Source: Pseudomonadota bacterium
Lineage (GTDB): Bacteria; Desulfobacterota; Desulfovibrionia; Desulfovibrionales; Desulfovibrionaceae
Direction: 5' to 3'
DNA: 35,984 nt
NCBI GenBank assembly: GCA_023399375.1
Contig: JAEWPX010000004.1
Span: 1-35,984, forward strand
Part shown: piece after piece, positions 17,031 to 27,025 of the stretch
Layout of the letters: every line of letters starts with the position of its first letter
Numbering within the stretch: the stretch's first letter is position 1
Notes under the pieces: generated by a model
The model's input: the letters and a program-made list of their open reading frames with translations, nothing else
The model's database searches: none
What the model was told of the DNA's origin: nothing
Made by a program: the position numbers and the translations under genes

Positions 17031-18128
17031 TCAGGCCTTGGCCGCGGCCGTGTCGCCGGAGCCCGCCGGAGCCTTGGTGCGCGGCGTCAGGCCCGAGCCC
17101 AGGTCGAGCAGGATGGGGCTGGCCACGAAGACCGAGGAATACGTGCCGGCCAGGATGCCGATGAGCATGGCCAGGGCGAAGTCGTGGATGACCGCGCCGC
17201 CGAAGACGTACAGGCAGGCCACGGTGATGAGCGTGGTGCCGGCCGTGAGGATGGTGCGCGAGAGCGTCTCGTTGATGCTCTGGTTGATCAACTGGCCAAA
17301 GGGCATGCCCTTGCCCGCGGCGCGCAGATGTTCCCGGATGCGGTCGTAGACGATGATGGTGTCGTTGAGGGAATAGCCGAGGATGGTGAGCAGCGCCGCG
17401 ACGATGGTCAGGTCGAACTCCTTGTCGAACAGCGAAAAGAGCGCGATGGTGACCAGGATGTCGTGCAGGTCCGCGACCACGGCTCCGAGCGCGTATTTGA
17501 GCCGCATCACGAAGCATAGCGCGAGCGTGATGACCATGGCGGCCACGATGAGCCACACGGTCGACGCGCCAAAGAGCTTGAGCACGTAGATGCCGCCGGC
17601 AAGCCCCGCCGCCATCATGCCCGCGGCCATCCAGCGCTGTTCGAAGCGCCCGGAAATGTAGATGGCGATGAGCAGTACCGAATAGAAGATGGCCTCGAGC
17701 GCCTTGCCGCGCAGATCCGCGCCGACCTTGGGGCCGACCATCTCCAGGCGCTGGACGGAATACCCCGAATCGGGAAGGTTCTTCGCCAGGGCCGTTTCCA
17801 CGGCCGCGCGGATGGATTCCTGATGCGCTTCGCTTTCCGAGGCCCGGATGAGATACTCGTTGGCGTCGTCCTGCCCGAAGCGTTGCACGACCACGTTTTG
17901 CAGGCCCACGCCCTCCACGGCCTTGTCGATCAGCTTGACGTCCATGGGCTTGGCGAAACGGACCTGGATGGACAGGCCGCCGGAAAAGTCCACGCCGTAG
18001 CGGGGACCGCCCTTCACGGCCAGGGAGATGAACCCGGCCACGATGATGGCCGCCGAAACCAGGTAGGCCAGCTTGCGGTACTTGAGAAAGTTGATGTTGG
18101 TGCCGGGCTTGATCAGCTCGAGGACCAT
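17031..18128 (-). CDS. secF: Protein translocase subunit SecF
   Basis: A 365-residue inner-membrane protein with six predicted helices and a first periplasmic domain. It carries the SecF signatures YGVDFSGG (44-51) and GYSLNDTIIVYDRIRE, and an FGGAVIHDFA segment in the last helices. SecF normally forms SecDF, which uses the proton gradient to help pull proteins through SecYEG. No secD or yajC adjoins it; the upstream neighbour is hflC. ATG 18128 has GAGGGGG upstream. Earlier in-frame codons give an unlikely basic extension. A TTGACA (18234-18229) in the 146-base gap after hflC hints at its own promoter. A strong terminator follows. Confidence 0.92.
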   Translation of the reverse strand: MVLELIKPGTNINFLKYRKLAYLVSAAIIVAGFISLAVKGGPRYGVDFSGGLSIQVRFAKPMDVKLIDKAVEGVGLQNVVVQRFGQDDANEYLIRASESEAHQESIRAAVETALAKNLPDSGYSVQRLEMVGPKVGADLRGKALEAIFYSVLLIAIYISGRFEQRWMAAGMMAAGLAGGIYVLKLFGASTVWLIVAAMVITLALCFVMRLKYALGAVVADLHDILVTIALFSLFDKEFDLTIVAALLTILGYSLNDTIIVYDRIREHLRAAGKGMPFGQLINQSINETLSRTILTAGTTLITVACLYVFGGAVIHDFALAMLIGILAGTYSSVFVASPILLDLGSGLTPRTKAPAGSGDTAAAKA

Positions 18129-18274
18129 CGTTTCCCCCTCTGGGTTGTTGCGGGAATGGCGGACGGAAGGCGCCCGGGCCACCCGCCCGCGGAAATGGGG
18201 TTGAACCTTCCGCCAAAGGCGCAGGGCTTGTCAAGGCCGGCGGGCCGGCCCCTGTCGCGGGACTGGGGCACGGC

Positions 18275-19123
18275 CTACCGGAAATATTTGAGAAACGGGC
18301 TCTGGGGCGTGAGCACCAGCCGCGTCTTGTGCGCGAGCGCCTTCTGGTAGGCCTCAAGGCTGCGCGTGAAGGAGAAAAAGTCCGGGGCCTTGGTCACGGC
18401 CTCGGCCCAGACCGACGCCGCCTCGGCGTCGCCCGCGCCGCGCAGCACCTCGGCCTGGCGTTCGGCCTCGGCCAGAAGCACGGTCCGGTCCTTGTCCGCG
18501 CCGGATTTGATCTTTTCCATCTCCTCCCAGCCCTCGGACCGGTACAGCTTGGCTTGGCGCTCGCGTTCGGCGCGCATGCGGCCATAGATGGCCTGGGCGT
18601 TTTCCGGCGGCAGGTCCGTACGCTTGATGCGCACGTCCACGATGTCGATGCCGTAGGGGGAGAGCAGCTGGTTGGACTTCTGCGTCACCTCGCCCATGAT
18701 CACGGCGCGCTTTTCCGAGACGATGTCCTGGAGCGTGTACTGACCCAGGGCCACGCGCAGTTCGGCGTAAATGATGTCGTCGAGGCGGGCGTGGGCCCGG
18801 CCCACCGTGCGCAGCGTGCGGTAAAAAAGGAGCGGGTTGGCGATGCGCCAGCGGGCGTAGTTGTCCACCACCAGGTTTTTTTTGTCGAGGGTGAGCACCT
18901 CGGCCGTCTTGGCGTCGTATTCCAGGAGCCTGGCGTCGAAAAAGACGACGTTCTGGATGAAGGGGATCTTGAAGTGCAGGCCCGGCCCCTGGGCGTCGCC
19001 CGTGGGCTTGCCGAGCTGGAGCACGATGGCCTTTTCGGTCTGGTCCACCACGTAGACGCTCTGGAAGGCGACGACGAGGGCGAAAAAGGCCAGGACCGCG
19101 GTGAGGATGACGGAAGTTTTCAC
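18275..19123 (-). CDS. hflC: HflC, SPFH-domain modulator of FtsH protease
   Basis: A 282-residue inner-membrane protein. One N-terminal anchor (about 5-22) is followed by a periplasmic SPFH/band-7 domain (FQSVYVVDQTEKAIVLQLG, then GPGLHFKIPFIQNVVFFD) and a helical region rich in Arg, Glu and Ala (MRAERERQAKLYRSEG). HflC and HflK build a large cage around FtsH and limit membrane-protein degradation. It starts with GTG at 19123, overlapping the hflK TGA (GTGA), so the two are translationally coupled. The family ending PDFFSFTRSLEAY is present. Residues 79-81 are read from an A8 tract (LDKKN). Confidence 0.93.
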   Translation of the reverse strand: MKTSVILTAVLAFFALVVAFQSVYVVDQTEKAIVLQLGKPTGDAQGPGLHFKIPFIQNVVFFDARLLEYDAKTAEVLTLDKKNLVVDNYARWRIANPLLFYRTLRTVGRAHARLDDIIYAELRVALGQYTLQDIVSEKRAVIMGEVTQKSNQLLSPYGIDIVDVRIKRTDLPPENAQAIYGRMRAERERQAKLYRSEGWEEMEKIKSGADKDRTVLLAEAERQAEVLRGAGDAEAASVWAEAVTKAPDFFSFTRSLEAYQKALAHKTRLVLTPQSPFLKYFR

Positions 19124-20238
19124 GGCCGGCCTCCCTTGGCCTTGGCCGGGTCGGCCTTGGCCGCCTCGGGCTGCGCGGCGGCGTCGGGCGCGCCCGGGGC
19201 AAGCTGGGTCAGCGGCAGGTAGGGCACCGCCTGGCGGGCCGCGTCGTTGCCGAGCACGATCTTTTCCAGGTCGGGGCTGGCGAAAAGGTTTTCCATGGCC
19301 TCGATGTAGAGCCGCTCGCGGGTGACGTCCTTGGCCTTGTCGTATTCGGCGCGCAGGGCCGAGAAGCGGTCCGCGCCGCCCCTGGCGCGACGGATGGTCT
19401 GCTCGCGGTAGGCCGTGGCTTCGTTTATGATCGCCGCGGCGCGGCCCCGGGCCTTGGGCAGGATGTCGTTGGCGTAGGCGTCGGCCTCGTTGATCAGGCG
19501 GCTTTTGTCCTCGCGCGCGCTGGCCACGTCCTTGAAGGCGTCCACCACTTCACGGGGCGGATGCACGTCCTGCAACTGCACGGCGAGCACCTCGACGCCG
19601 CTGTTGTAGCGGTTGAGCATCTCCTGGAGCAGCTTCTTGGCGTCGGTCTGCACCTTGAGCTTGCCCGAGGTGAGCACGGAATCGATCTTGGCGTCGCCCA
19701 TGACCTCGCGCATGGCCGCCTCGGCCGCGCTCTTGACCGTCTCGTCGGGGCGGTCGACCTTGAAGAGATAGTCCACGGCGTTGCCGATCTGGTATTGCAC
19801 GATAAACTGCGCGTCCACGATGTTCTCGTCGCCCGTGAGCATGAGCGATTCCTCGGGCACCGGGCGGCTTTGCAGCGCGCTGCCGTCGCGCCCGGGCATG
19901 GAGCGGAACCCGATCTCCACCCGGCGCACCTGGGAGACTTTCGGGGTCTTTACGGTCTCGATGGGAAACGGTAAGTGGTAATGCGGTCCCGGTCCGGTGC
20001 TGTACGCATAGGCGCCGAAACGCTGGACCACGCCGGCCTCGTCGGGTTCCACGATGTAGATGCCGCTGGCGGCCCACAAAAGGACCACGACCAGCAGCAC
20101 GATCTTCGGTCCCCCCGGCAACCGCCCCTTGAAAGAGGACAGTTTCTTGCCCAGATCCTCGCCGAAGCGGCCGGGGTCCGGAATCGGCGAACCCTGGCGG
20201 CGTTTTTGCTCAGTGAGCTTTTCCCAATCCCAGTTCAT
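19120..20238 (-). CDS. hflK: HflK, SPFH-domain modulator of FtsH protease
   Basis: A 372-residue partner of HflC. It begins MNWDWEKL, the usual HflK start, followed by a Gly/Pro-rich cytoplasmic stretch, one helix (about 44-62), the SPFH domain (GIYIVEPDEAGVVQRFG) and a helical region ending in a low-complexity Ala/Pro/Lys tail. No Shine-Dalgarno precedes ATG 20238. A promoter-like pair (TTGACC, 17 bases, TATGCC) would place the transcript start at or beside this ATG, so leaderless translation is possible. ATG 20250 would add four residues. It is divergent from the phosphohexomutase gene. Confidence 0.92.
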   Translation of the reverse strand: MNWDWEKLTEQKRRQGSPIPDPGRFGEDLGKKLSSFKGRLPGGPKIVLLVVVLLWAASGIYIVEPDEAGVVQRFGAYAYSTGPGPHYHLPFPIETVKTPKVSQVRRVEIGFRSMPGRDGSALQSRPVPEESLMLTGDENIVDAQFIVQYQIGNAVDYLFKVDRPDETVKSAAEAAMREVMGDAKIDSVLTSGKLKVQTDAKKLLQEMLNRYNSGVEVLAVQLQDVHPPREVVDAFKDVASAREDKSRLINEADAYANDILPKARGRAAAIINEATAYREQTIRRARGGADRFSALRAEYDKAKDVTRERLYIEAMENLFASPDLEKIVLGNDAARQAVPYLPLTQLAPGAPDAAAQPEAAKADPAKAKGGRP

Positions 20239-20245
20239 TTCAGGC

Positions 20246-20274
20246 GGCATAGGAGAGATGCGGGGGAAGGTCAA
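20246..20274 (-). promoter_or_regulatory. Candidate hflKC promoter producing a leaderless mRNA
   Basis: On the minus strand TTGACC (20274-20269) and TATGCC (20251-20246) are 17 bases apart. The expected start point, about seven bases on, falls at 20240-20238, the hflK ATG itself. The -10 is a poor match (3 of 6). Confidence 0.35.
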
Positions 20275-20321
20275 GGGAAGCGCCCCCCCGCCGCCGTCGT
20301 CAACTGCATGGAGGATATTGC

Positions 20322-21689
20322 ATGAAACCCGTCTCGCCCGGCGTTTTCCGCGCCTACGATATCCGGGGCGTCGTGGACGTCGACTTCGATCCCGACTGGG
20401 TGGAACTGCTCGGCCGGGCGGCCGGGACGTATTTTCTGCGCCAGGGTTATAGCCAGGCCGTTGTCGGCCACGACTGCCGCCTGAGTTCGCCCGAGTACCA
20501 GGCGCGCCTGGCCGTGGGCCTGGCCTCGTGCGGCATCGACGTGGTGTGTCTGGGCATGGTGCCGACGCCGGTTTTCTACTACGGGGTCAAGGCGCTCGGG
20601 CGCAAAGCCGGCATCATGGTCACGGCAAGCCATAACCCTCCGGAATTCAACGGCTTCAAGATATGGTGCGGCGAGACCACCATCCATACCGACGCCATTC
20701 GCGAAGTCTACGACATCATGGCCGCGGGCGAGTTCGCCTCCGGCATGGGCATCATCTGCGAGCACGACATCAGGCCCTCCTACGTGGAGCATCTGACCGA
20801 CCAGATGGTGCTTGCGCGCGCGGTCAAGGTCGTGGTGGACGGCGGCAACGGGGCCGGGGGGCTCATCTGCGCCGAGGCGCTGCGCCAGTGCGGCGCGCAG
20901 GTCGTGCCGCTCTACTGCGAGCCCGACGGCCGCTTTCCCAACCACCACCCCGATCCCGTGGTGCTGGAAAACGTCGCCGACCTCGCGGCGCGTGTCGTGG
21001 CCGAGGGCGCGGATTTCGGCGTCGGCCTCGACGGCGACGCGGACCGCATCGGCGTCGTGGACGGCTCCGGCCGACTCATGTACGGCGACCAGATCCTGGC
21101 CATCTACGCCCGCGCGGTGCTCTCCGCCCACCCCGGGGGCACGGTCATCGGCGAGGTCAAGTGCAGCCACCTGCTGTACAGGGACATCGCCGCCCACGGC
21201 GGCGAGCCGGTCATGGCCGCCACGGGCCATTCGCTGATCAAGTCGCGCATGCGCGAAACCGGCGCGATCCTCGCCGGGGAGATGAGCGGGCACATGTTCT
21301 TCGCGGACCGCTATTTCGGCTTCGACGACGGCATCTACGCCGCTGCGCGGCTGGCCGAGATCGTGGCCGCCTCGCGCAAACCGCTCGGGGCCATGCTTTC
21401 GGACTGGCCGGCCACGGTCAACACCCCGGAAATCCGCATGGATTGCCCGGACGCGGTCAAGTTCGCGGTGGTCGAGAAGGCGCGCAACTTTTTTGCGGGC
21501 CGCTACGACGTCATCGACGTGGACGGGGTGCGGCTGACCTTCCCGGACGGCTGGGGGCTGCTGCGCGCTTCCAACACCCAGCCCGTGCTGGTGCTGCGCT
21601 TCGAGGCCGAGACGCCCGGGCGGCTCGCGGCGATCCGCCGCCTGATCGAGGAGCCTGTCGCCGGCTGGATCGCGGAGCTTTCGGCGTAA
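20322..21689 (+). CDS. Phosphomannomutase/phosphoglucomutase
   Basis: A 455-residue cytoplasmic alpha-D-phosphohexomutase that interconverts hexose 1- and 6-phosphates and feeds nucleotide-sugar, LPS or exopolysaccharide synthesis. The four family motifs are seen: phosphoserine S103 in VTASHNPPEFNG, the metal loop GLDGDADR (D237, D239, D241), the sugar-binding GEMSGHMFF, and the C-terminal phosphate loop RASNTQP. It begins FRAYDIRG, as in AlgC/ManB-type bifunctional enzymes. Which sugar is preferred cannot be read from sequence. ATG 20322 has GGAGG seven bases upstream. It stands alone beside small exported-protein and exporter genes, not in a sugar cluster. Confidence 0.92.
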   Translation: MKPVSPGVFRAYDIRGVVDVDFDPDWVELLGRAAGTYFLRQGYSQAVVGHDCRLSSPEYQARLAVGLASCGIDVVCLGMVPTPVFYYGVKALGRKAGIMVTASHNPPEFNGFKIWCGETTIHTDAIREVYDIMAAGEFASGMGIICEHDIRPSYVEHLTDQMVLARAVKVVVDGGNGAGGLICAEALRQCGAQVVPLYCEPDGRFPNHHPDPVVLENVADLAARVVAEGADFGVGLDGDADRIGVVDGSGRLMYGDQILAIYARAVLSAHPGGTVIGEVKCSHLLYRDIAAHGGEPVMAATGHSLIKSRMRETGAILAGEMSGHMFFADRYFGFDDGIYAAARLAEIVAASRKPLGAMLSDWPATVNTPEIRMDCPDAVKFAVVEKARNFFAGRYDVIDVDGVRLTFPDGWGLLRASNTQPVLVLRFEAETPGRLAAIRRLIEEPVAGWIAELSA

Positions 21690-21693
21690 GCCG

Positions 21694-21731
21694 CTTGCGC
21701 CCGCCCGGGCCGGCGGCGGCGTCCGCGCAAG
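21694..21731 (+). promoter_or_regulatory. Hairpin overlapping a Shine-Dalgarno sequence
   Basis: CTTGCGC (21694-21700) pairs with GCGCAAG (21725-21731). The second arm includes the first bases of AAGGAGG, the ribosome site of the next gene. The loop is GC-rich and could fold further. Confidence 0.3.
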
Positions 21732-21742
21732 GAGGAACGACG

Positions 21743-22228
21743 ATGCGTACGGTTGCGACGCTGTGTTTTGTTGCCGCGCTTTTGTGTTGCCGTCCGGCCC
21801 TGGCCCAGACCTACCACCCCAATCCGGCCCTGGGCGAACTGCTTGCCAAGACGAAGTACATCGCCCAGCCCGCCAACGTCGGCGGCAAGAACATCCTGGA
21901 CAACAGCTGCATCTACAAGGACAGCTTTTCCCTAAGCCCTTCCAAAACAGAGCTCGAAACGTGCGACGTCGCCAAAGCCACGGCCGACTTCACGGCCAAG
22001 TACGGCCGCCCCGACGCCACTGCCCCAGCCCCGGGCGGCAAGACCCTGCTCGAGTACTTTCTGCTCCATAACGACAACAGCTACCACGTGAAGGTGTTCG
22101 TGGGCTGCTCCGGCGGCAAGACCGAGACCTTCGCCATGGTCGAGTGCAAGGTCGAGAAAAACCGCGCCAAGCCCGGCCCTCCGCCCAAGGAGGGCAAGCC
22201 GTTCTGGAAAAATCTTTCGCCGTTCTAG
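21743..22228 (+). CDS. Small exported protein of unknown function
   Basis: A 161-residue protein with a Sec signal peptide (cleavage probably after RPALA). The mature part has four cysteines outside the signal (NSCIYKD, ETCDVAK, VGCSGG, VECKVEK), an even number that would suit two disulfides in the periplasm. A DFTAKYGRPDA turn is followed by a strand pattern with LEYFLLHNDN, and the tail is Pro/Lys-rich and ends WKNLSPF. I do not recognise the family. Its general plan, a KYG-P turn before a beta-rich cysteine domain, is loosely like the exported protein encoded at 12377. ATG 21743 has AAGGAGG upstream, and codon use matches the neighbours. Confidence 0.75.
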   Translation: MRTVATLCFVAALLCCRPALAQTYHPNPALGELLAKTKYIAQPANVGGKNILDNSCIYKDSFSLSPSKTELETCDVAKATADFTAKYGRPDATAPAPGGKTLLEYFLLHNDNSYHVKVFVGCSGGKTETFAMVECKVEKNRAKPGPPPKEGKPFWKNLSPF

Positions 22229-22256
22229 GCGGCAGCCGCACAGACGCCTCCCCGAT

Positions 22257-22285
22257 TTGCCCCTCCGCGCCATCCGGGCTATAAG
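22257..22285 (+). promoter_or_regulatory. Sigma-70-like promoter of the exporter operon
   Basis: TTGCCC (22257-22262), a 17-base spacer and TATAAG (22280-22285) lie 29 bases before the MacA-like ATG. Spacing is optimal and the -10 is close to consensus. Confidence 0.6.
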
Positions 22286-22314
22286 ACGGGAAAACCGACC
22301 CCCGGATACAACGC

Positions 22315-23576
22315 ATGCGCAGACTGAAATGGTTCCTTCTCCTGGCCGTCGTCGCCGGGGCCGGGCTCTACGCCTGGATGATCGCCCACAAGACCGTCGA
22401 ACCGCCCCGCGTGCTGGCCACGGCCGAAGCGCAGGTCGGCGACGTGCGCAAGGTCCTTGAGGCGACGGGCATCATCAAGGCGCAGGTCGGGGCCATCGTC
22501 AAGATCGGCGCGCGCGCCACGGGCACCATTAAGGAAATGAACGTCAAGGTCGGCGACGACGTTCACAAGGGCCAGCTCATCGCCGTGATCGACGACAGGG
22601 AACTGCGCGCCCAGCTCGACGAGGCCGAGGCCAAGCTCGCCCGGGCCACGGCCGAACTGGCGCAGGTCGAGGCCGTCTATCCCAAACGCATCGCCGAGGC
22701 GCAGGCCGAACAGCGCCTGTCCCGGGCCAAGAGCGACTACGCCGCCGCCAACCTCAAACGCCAGGAAGAGCTCTACGGCAAGTCGCTGATCGCCCGCGAC
22801 GTCCTCGACGCCGCCCGCCGCGACGCCCTGGTCGGCCAAAACGAGGTGCTCGCCCGGGAGGCCTCCGAGGTCCGGCTGCAAACCGAATTCGACAAGGAGC
22901 GCCTCAAGGCGCAAAAGGCCAAGGAAGAAGCCGAAGCCGTCATCGAATCGGTCAAGACCAAGATTTCCTACACCCGCATCGTCAGCCCCATCGACGGCGT
23001 GGTCGCGCTGGTCACCTCCCAGGCCGGCGAAACGGTCGTGGCCGGGTTGCAGGTGGCCAACCTCATCACCGTGCTCGACCCCACGCGCCTGGAAATGTGG
23101 ATCTACGTGGACGAGACCGACGTGGGCCAGGTGCACCCCGGCCTTGCCGTGGAATTCCGCGTGGACGCCCATCCCGGCGCGGTGTTTAAGGGCCGCGTGG
23201 ACCAGATCTATCCCCAGCCGGAAATCCGCGACAACATCGTCTACTACCAGGCCCTCGTGCGCCTGGACCCCAAGGAATCCGCCCAGCTGCGCCCGGAAAT
23301 GACCACGCAGTGCCAGATCGTGGTGCAGGAGAAAAAGGGCGTGCTCGTCATCCCCAACGCCGCGCTCAAGTGGATCGGCGACCGCCAGGTCGTGTTCGCC
23401 GTGGCCGGAGACGGCTCCGTGCGCGAGGTCAGCCCCACGCTCGGCCTGGAGGGCCTCAACGAAACCGAGGTGACCGCCGGGCTTTCCCCGGGCGAAAAGG
23501 TGGCCACGCAGATCGTGCTGCCCGGGCTCGCCGCGCCTTCCATCAACGCCCCCCGCGCCAACAGGCCGGTGCGGCG

Positions 23577-23580
<4 letters not shown>
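22315..23580 (+). CDS. MacA-like periplasmic adaptor (HlyD/RND membrane-fusion family)
   Basis: A 421-residue protein. An N-terminal anchor (about 6-22) is followed by a first half-motif EATGIIKAQVGAIVKIGARATG, a long alpha-helical hairpin (about residues 95-215, with LAEAQAEQRLSRAKSD-type heptads), a lipoyl/barrel-sandwich return (YTRIVSPIDGVVALV) and a beta-barrel domain with VPVDE-like IYVDETDVGQV. It joins an inner-membrane ABC exporter to an outer-membrane TolC-type channel. Its TGA overlaps the ATG of the ATPase gene (ATGA). Substrates could be peptides, lipopeptides or drugs. No TolC-like gene is in the window. Confidence 0.9.
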
Positions 23581-24276
<696 letters not shown>

Positions 24277-24302
<26 letters not shown>

Positions 24303-25542
24303 GCGCGCCCTGCGCATCCTCTGGCGCATCCAGCGCATGGCCCTGCTTGCGCTTCTCGCGCACAAGGCGCGCAGCGCCTTCGTCATCGCCGCCGTGGCCA
24401 TGGGCGTGGCGGCGCTCACGGTCATCGTGGCCTCGGTGGACGGCGCGCGGCGCAAGGCCCTGGAGATCGTCGACTTCTTCGGCCCGGACGCGGTCATGGT
24501 CCTTGGCGGCGACATCGAGAACCGGCCCGTGGGCCAGCGCGTCTACACCCTCACCTGGGCCGACGCGCGGGCCGTGGCGCGCTCCCTGCCCGGAGCCTAC
24601 GCCGTGCTGCCCATGCGTTCGATCCGCCAGATCACGCTCAAGTACGGCAACAGGAACCACGAATCCCCGGTGGTGGTCGGGGCCACGGAAAACTACGCCA
24701 GGGCCTGGAACTGGCCGTTGGCCGAAGGCCGCGACCTGTCCGAAGAGGACGTGGCGCGCGGGGCCAAGGTGGCGCTTATCGGCGACGAACCGGCGCGCCA
24801 GCTTTTCGGCGACGCCTCGCCCCTCGGGCGCACCATCATGGTCAGAAACCTGCCCGTGCAGATCGTCGGCCGGCTGGCCTACCGTGGCCTTTCGGGCGGC
24901 GGTTCGGACGTCACCATCGACGACCGCATCATCATGCCCATCACCACGCTCACCCAGCGTTTCAACCTCGACCGCAAGTACTTCCGGGGGCTTCGCATCA
25001 AGTTCCACGACCCGGACCTGATCGACACGCACAAGGACAACCTGCGCGCCCTGCTGCGCCACCTGCACCACCTCGGGCCCACGGACAACGACGACTTCAC
25101 CATCATTTCGGCAAGCGAAATCCTCAAGTTCCTCACGGCGTTCACCGGCGGGCTGGTCGCCTTCCTCGGCATCACGGCCGGGGTGGCGATCGTGGTCGGC
25201 GGCTTCGTGCTGGCCAACCTGATGTTTTTAAGCGTCAGCGAGCGCAAGGCGGAAATCGGCCTGCGCAAGGCCGTGGGCGCGAGCGGCGCGGCGATCACCG
25301 CCCAGTTCCTGTCCGAGGCCCTTTACCTGACCCTGGCCGGCTCGCTCGCCGGCGTGGCGCTCGGCGTGGCGCTCGGGGAATCCCTGTCCCGCCTGGGCCT
25401 GCTGCAACTGCGCCTGTCGCCCAAGGTCTTCGTGCTCTCCCTTGCCGCGGCCGTGGCCATCGCCCTGGTCTTCGGCCTGCGTCCCGCGCGCAAGGCCGCG
25501 GCCATGGACCCCATCGAAGCCCTGCGCGGCGGCGGCGACTGA
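24277..25542 (+). CDS. MacB/FtsX-family ABC permease
   Basis: A 421-residue inner-membrane permease: one N-terminal helix (about 32-52), a large periplasmic domain (MacB_PCD type, with VGATENYARAWNWPLAEGR and LFGDASPLGRTI), then three C-terminal helices of the FtsX domain with the SERKAEIGLRKAVGAS cytoplasmic loop that couples to the ATPase. It lacks a fused ATPase, so MacB is split here into two genes. Together with the adaptor and ATPase it forms a complete inner-membrane exporter that needs an outer-membrane channel encoded elsewhere. ATG 24277 lies inside the ATPase gene. Confidence 0.92.
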
Positions 25543-25587
25543 GCCTGCCGCGTTCCGGCCCTGGCCGTGCCGCTGGCAACGTTCCAA

Positions 25588-25604
25588 GCAGCCGTAGCGG
25601 CTGC
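25588..25604 (+). terminator. Hairpin after the exporter operon
   Basis: GCAGCCG and CGGCTGC pair around TAG, 45 bases after the permease stop. There is no T-run, so this is a weak terminator candidate. Confidence 0.3.
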
Positions 25605-25625
25605 AGCAATGACGCCCGGCGAACC

Positions 25626-25663
25626 AAAAACCGCGCCCGCCCCGGGGGAACGGGAGCGGGCGC
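25626..25663 (-). terminator. Rho-independent terminator of the redox operon
   Basis: On the minus strand GCGCCCGC (25663-25656) and GCGGGCGC (25640-25633) form an eight-base stem, then GG and TTTTT (25630-25626). It lies about 43 bases after the aldo/keto reductase stop, the last gene of the five-gene operon. Confidence 0.65.
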
Positions 25664-25706
25664 AGCGAGGAGCGTCGGGAAAGCGTAAGGCTTCCCCGCA
25701 GGGACA

Positions 25707-26927
25707 TCAGGCGAGGAGTCTGGACGCGTCATCCATGATCGCGGCGATGGCCAGCCCGCGCGGGCAGGCGGCCTCGGCCCGGGAGAAATCCAGGGATGAG
25801 GGATCGCGCCGCAGCGCCTCGGGCAGGCTCGCGTAAAGCTCCCTTGCGATGGCCGTCTCGCCGTAGTCGCGGTGGTACATCATGGCGCGCATGACGTCGG
25901 CCACGGGCACGGCCCCACCCATGGCCGCGCCGCACACGCCGGCGCAGCCCGCGCAGTAGTCGCCGTGCGTGGCGTCGGCAAAGGCGCGCAGCGCGTCGAA
26001 GTCCTCCCGGGCGAGCGCCGTGGCGTCGCGCGCGGCGGCCACGTTGGCCGAGAGGATGGTGAGGTTGGGCATCTGGGAGCAGGCCGAGGCGATGTCCGGG
26101 TTTTGCCAGATGGCCTTGAGCTTGGCCTGCTTGTCGGTGAAGCCCTTCTCCAGGAACCGGCCGGCCATGTCCAGTTCCGTCTCCGAATCGGTCTTGACCG
26201 GCCCGCCGCCCTGCGTCTTCATGGCCACCACGCCGATGCCCGCCTTGGCGCAGGCCGCAAGGGCCTCGCGCATCTTCTGCTCGTGCATGAGCCGGAAGTT
26301 GTAGGACACCATCACCGCGTCGATCCAGTCGAGCTTGGCCGCGCCGAGCAGGCAGTCCTCCATGTTGGCGTGGGAGCTGAAGCCGAAAAACTTGATCTTG
26401 CCGGCTTTTTTCTGCGCCGCCGCCCAGTCGCGCATCTGCCCGTCCATTTCACCGATGCCCGAGATGCCGTGGACGTAGAACAGGTCCACGTAATCGGTTT
26501 TGAGCCGGGCAAGCGCGGCGTCCAGGCGCTCGTCGAACTTGCCGCCCTTGGGCACGAGCTTGGTGGTCAGGACGATCTGTTTGCGCGCCTCGGGGTTGCG
26601 CGCGAAAAAGCGGCCATAGCCCTCTTCGGACATGCCGTTGCCGTAGGCCTCGGCCGTGTCCCAGAAGTTGACGCCCCAGCCCAGGGCCTGACGCAGGAGC
26701 AGCTGGTTGTTGATGGTGTCGAACATGCCGCCGAGATTGAGGATGGACACCTCGAGTCCGGTTTTGCCGAGCTTGCGCCGGGGCATGGGGCCGGGGGCGG
26801 CCTTTTCGGGCTCGCCCGCGGCAAGGGCCGGGCCGGGCAGACCCATGCCGGCCACGGCCAGCCCGCCAAGTCCCAGGGTCTTCATCAAGTCGCGCCGGGT
26901 GAAACCGGCCTTTTTTTCCGCAGCCAT
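25707..26927 (-). CDS. Tat-exported aldo/keto reductase with C-terminal cysteine cluster
   Basis: A 406-residue protein. A twin-arginine signal (FTRRDLMKTLGLGG, Arg 11-12) precedes an aldo/keto reductase barrel with the tetrad D90, Y95, K123 and H153. The C-terminal extension has C325-x2-C328-x3-C332 and a further C388 in AACPRGL, the spacing of iron-sulfur-binding AKR relatives. Tat export implies that it folds and takes up its cofactors in the cytoplasm, then acts in the periplasm. It may use a bound cluster rather than free NADPH there. ATG 26927 has AAGGAGG. It ends the operon, 98 bases after the NapH-NapG fusion gene. Confidence 0.88.
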   Translation of the reverse strand: MAAEKKAGFTRRDLMKTLGLGGLAVAGMGLPGPALAAGEPEKAAPGPMPRRKLGKTGLEVSILNLGGMFDTINNQLLLRQALGWGVNFWDTAEAYGNGMSEEGYGRFFARNPEARKQIVLTTKLVPKGGKFDERLDAALARLKTDYVDLFYVHGISGIGEMDGQMRDWAAAQKKAGKIKFFGFSSHANMEDCLLGAAKLDWIDAVMVSYNFRLMHEQKMREALAACAKAGIGVVAMKTQGGGPVKTDSETELDMAGRFLEKGFTDKQAKLKAIWQNPDIASACSQMPNLTILSANVAAARDATALAREDFDALRAFADATHGDYCAGCAGVCGAAMGGAVPVADVMRAMMYHRDYGETAIARELYASLPEALRRDPSSLDFSRAEAACPRGLAIAAIMDDASRLLA

Positions 26928-27025
26928 CGCCGTCCTCCTTGGCGCGCGGGTTGCCCCGCGTCGCGCCCCGCAGGGCCGTATGCGTCGTCACCCGCCCGCC
27001 GCGTCCGGCAACGGACGGAAAAGCG

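Noticed and set aside
16639..18357. Minus-strand open frame through the lipoprotein/secF gap and secF
   Set aside because: It is Arg/Gly-rich, out of frame with the SecF motifs, and crosses the strong secF terminator.
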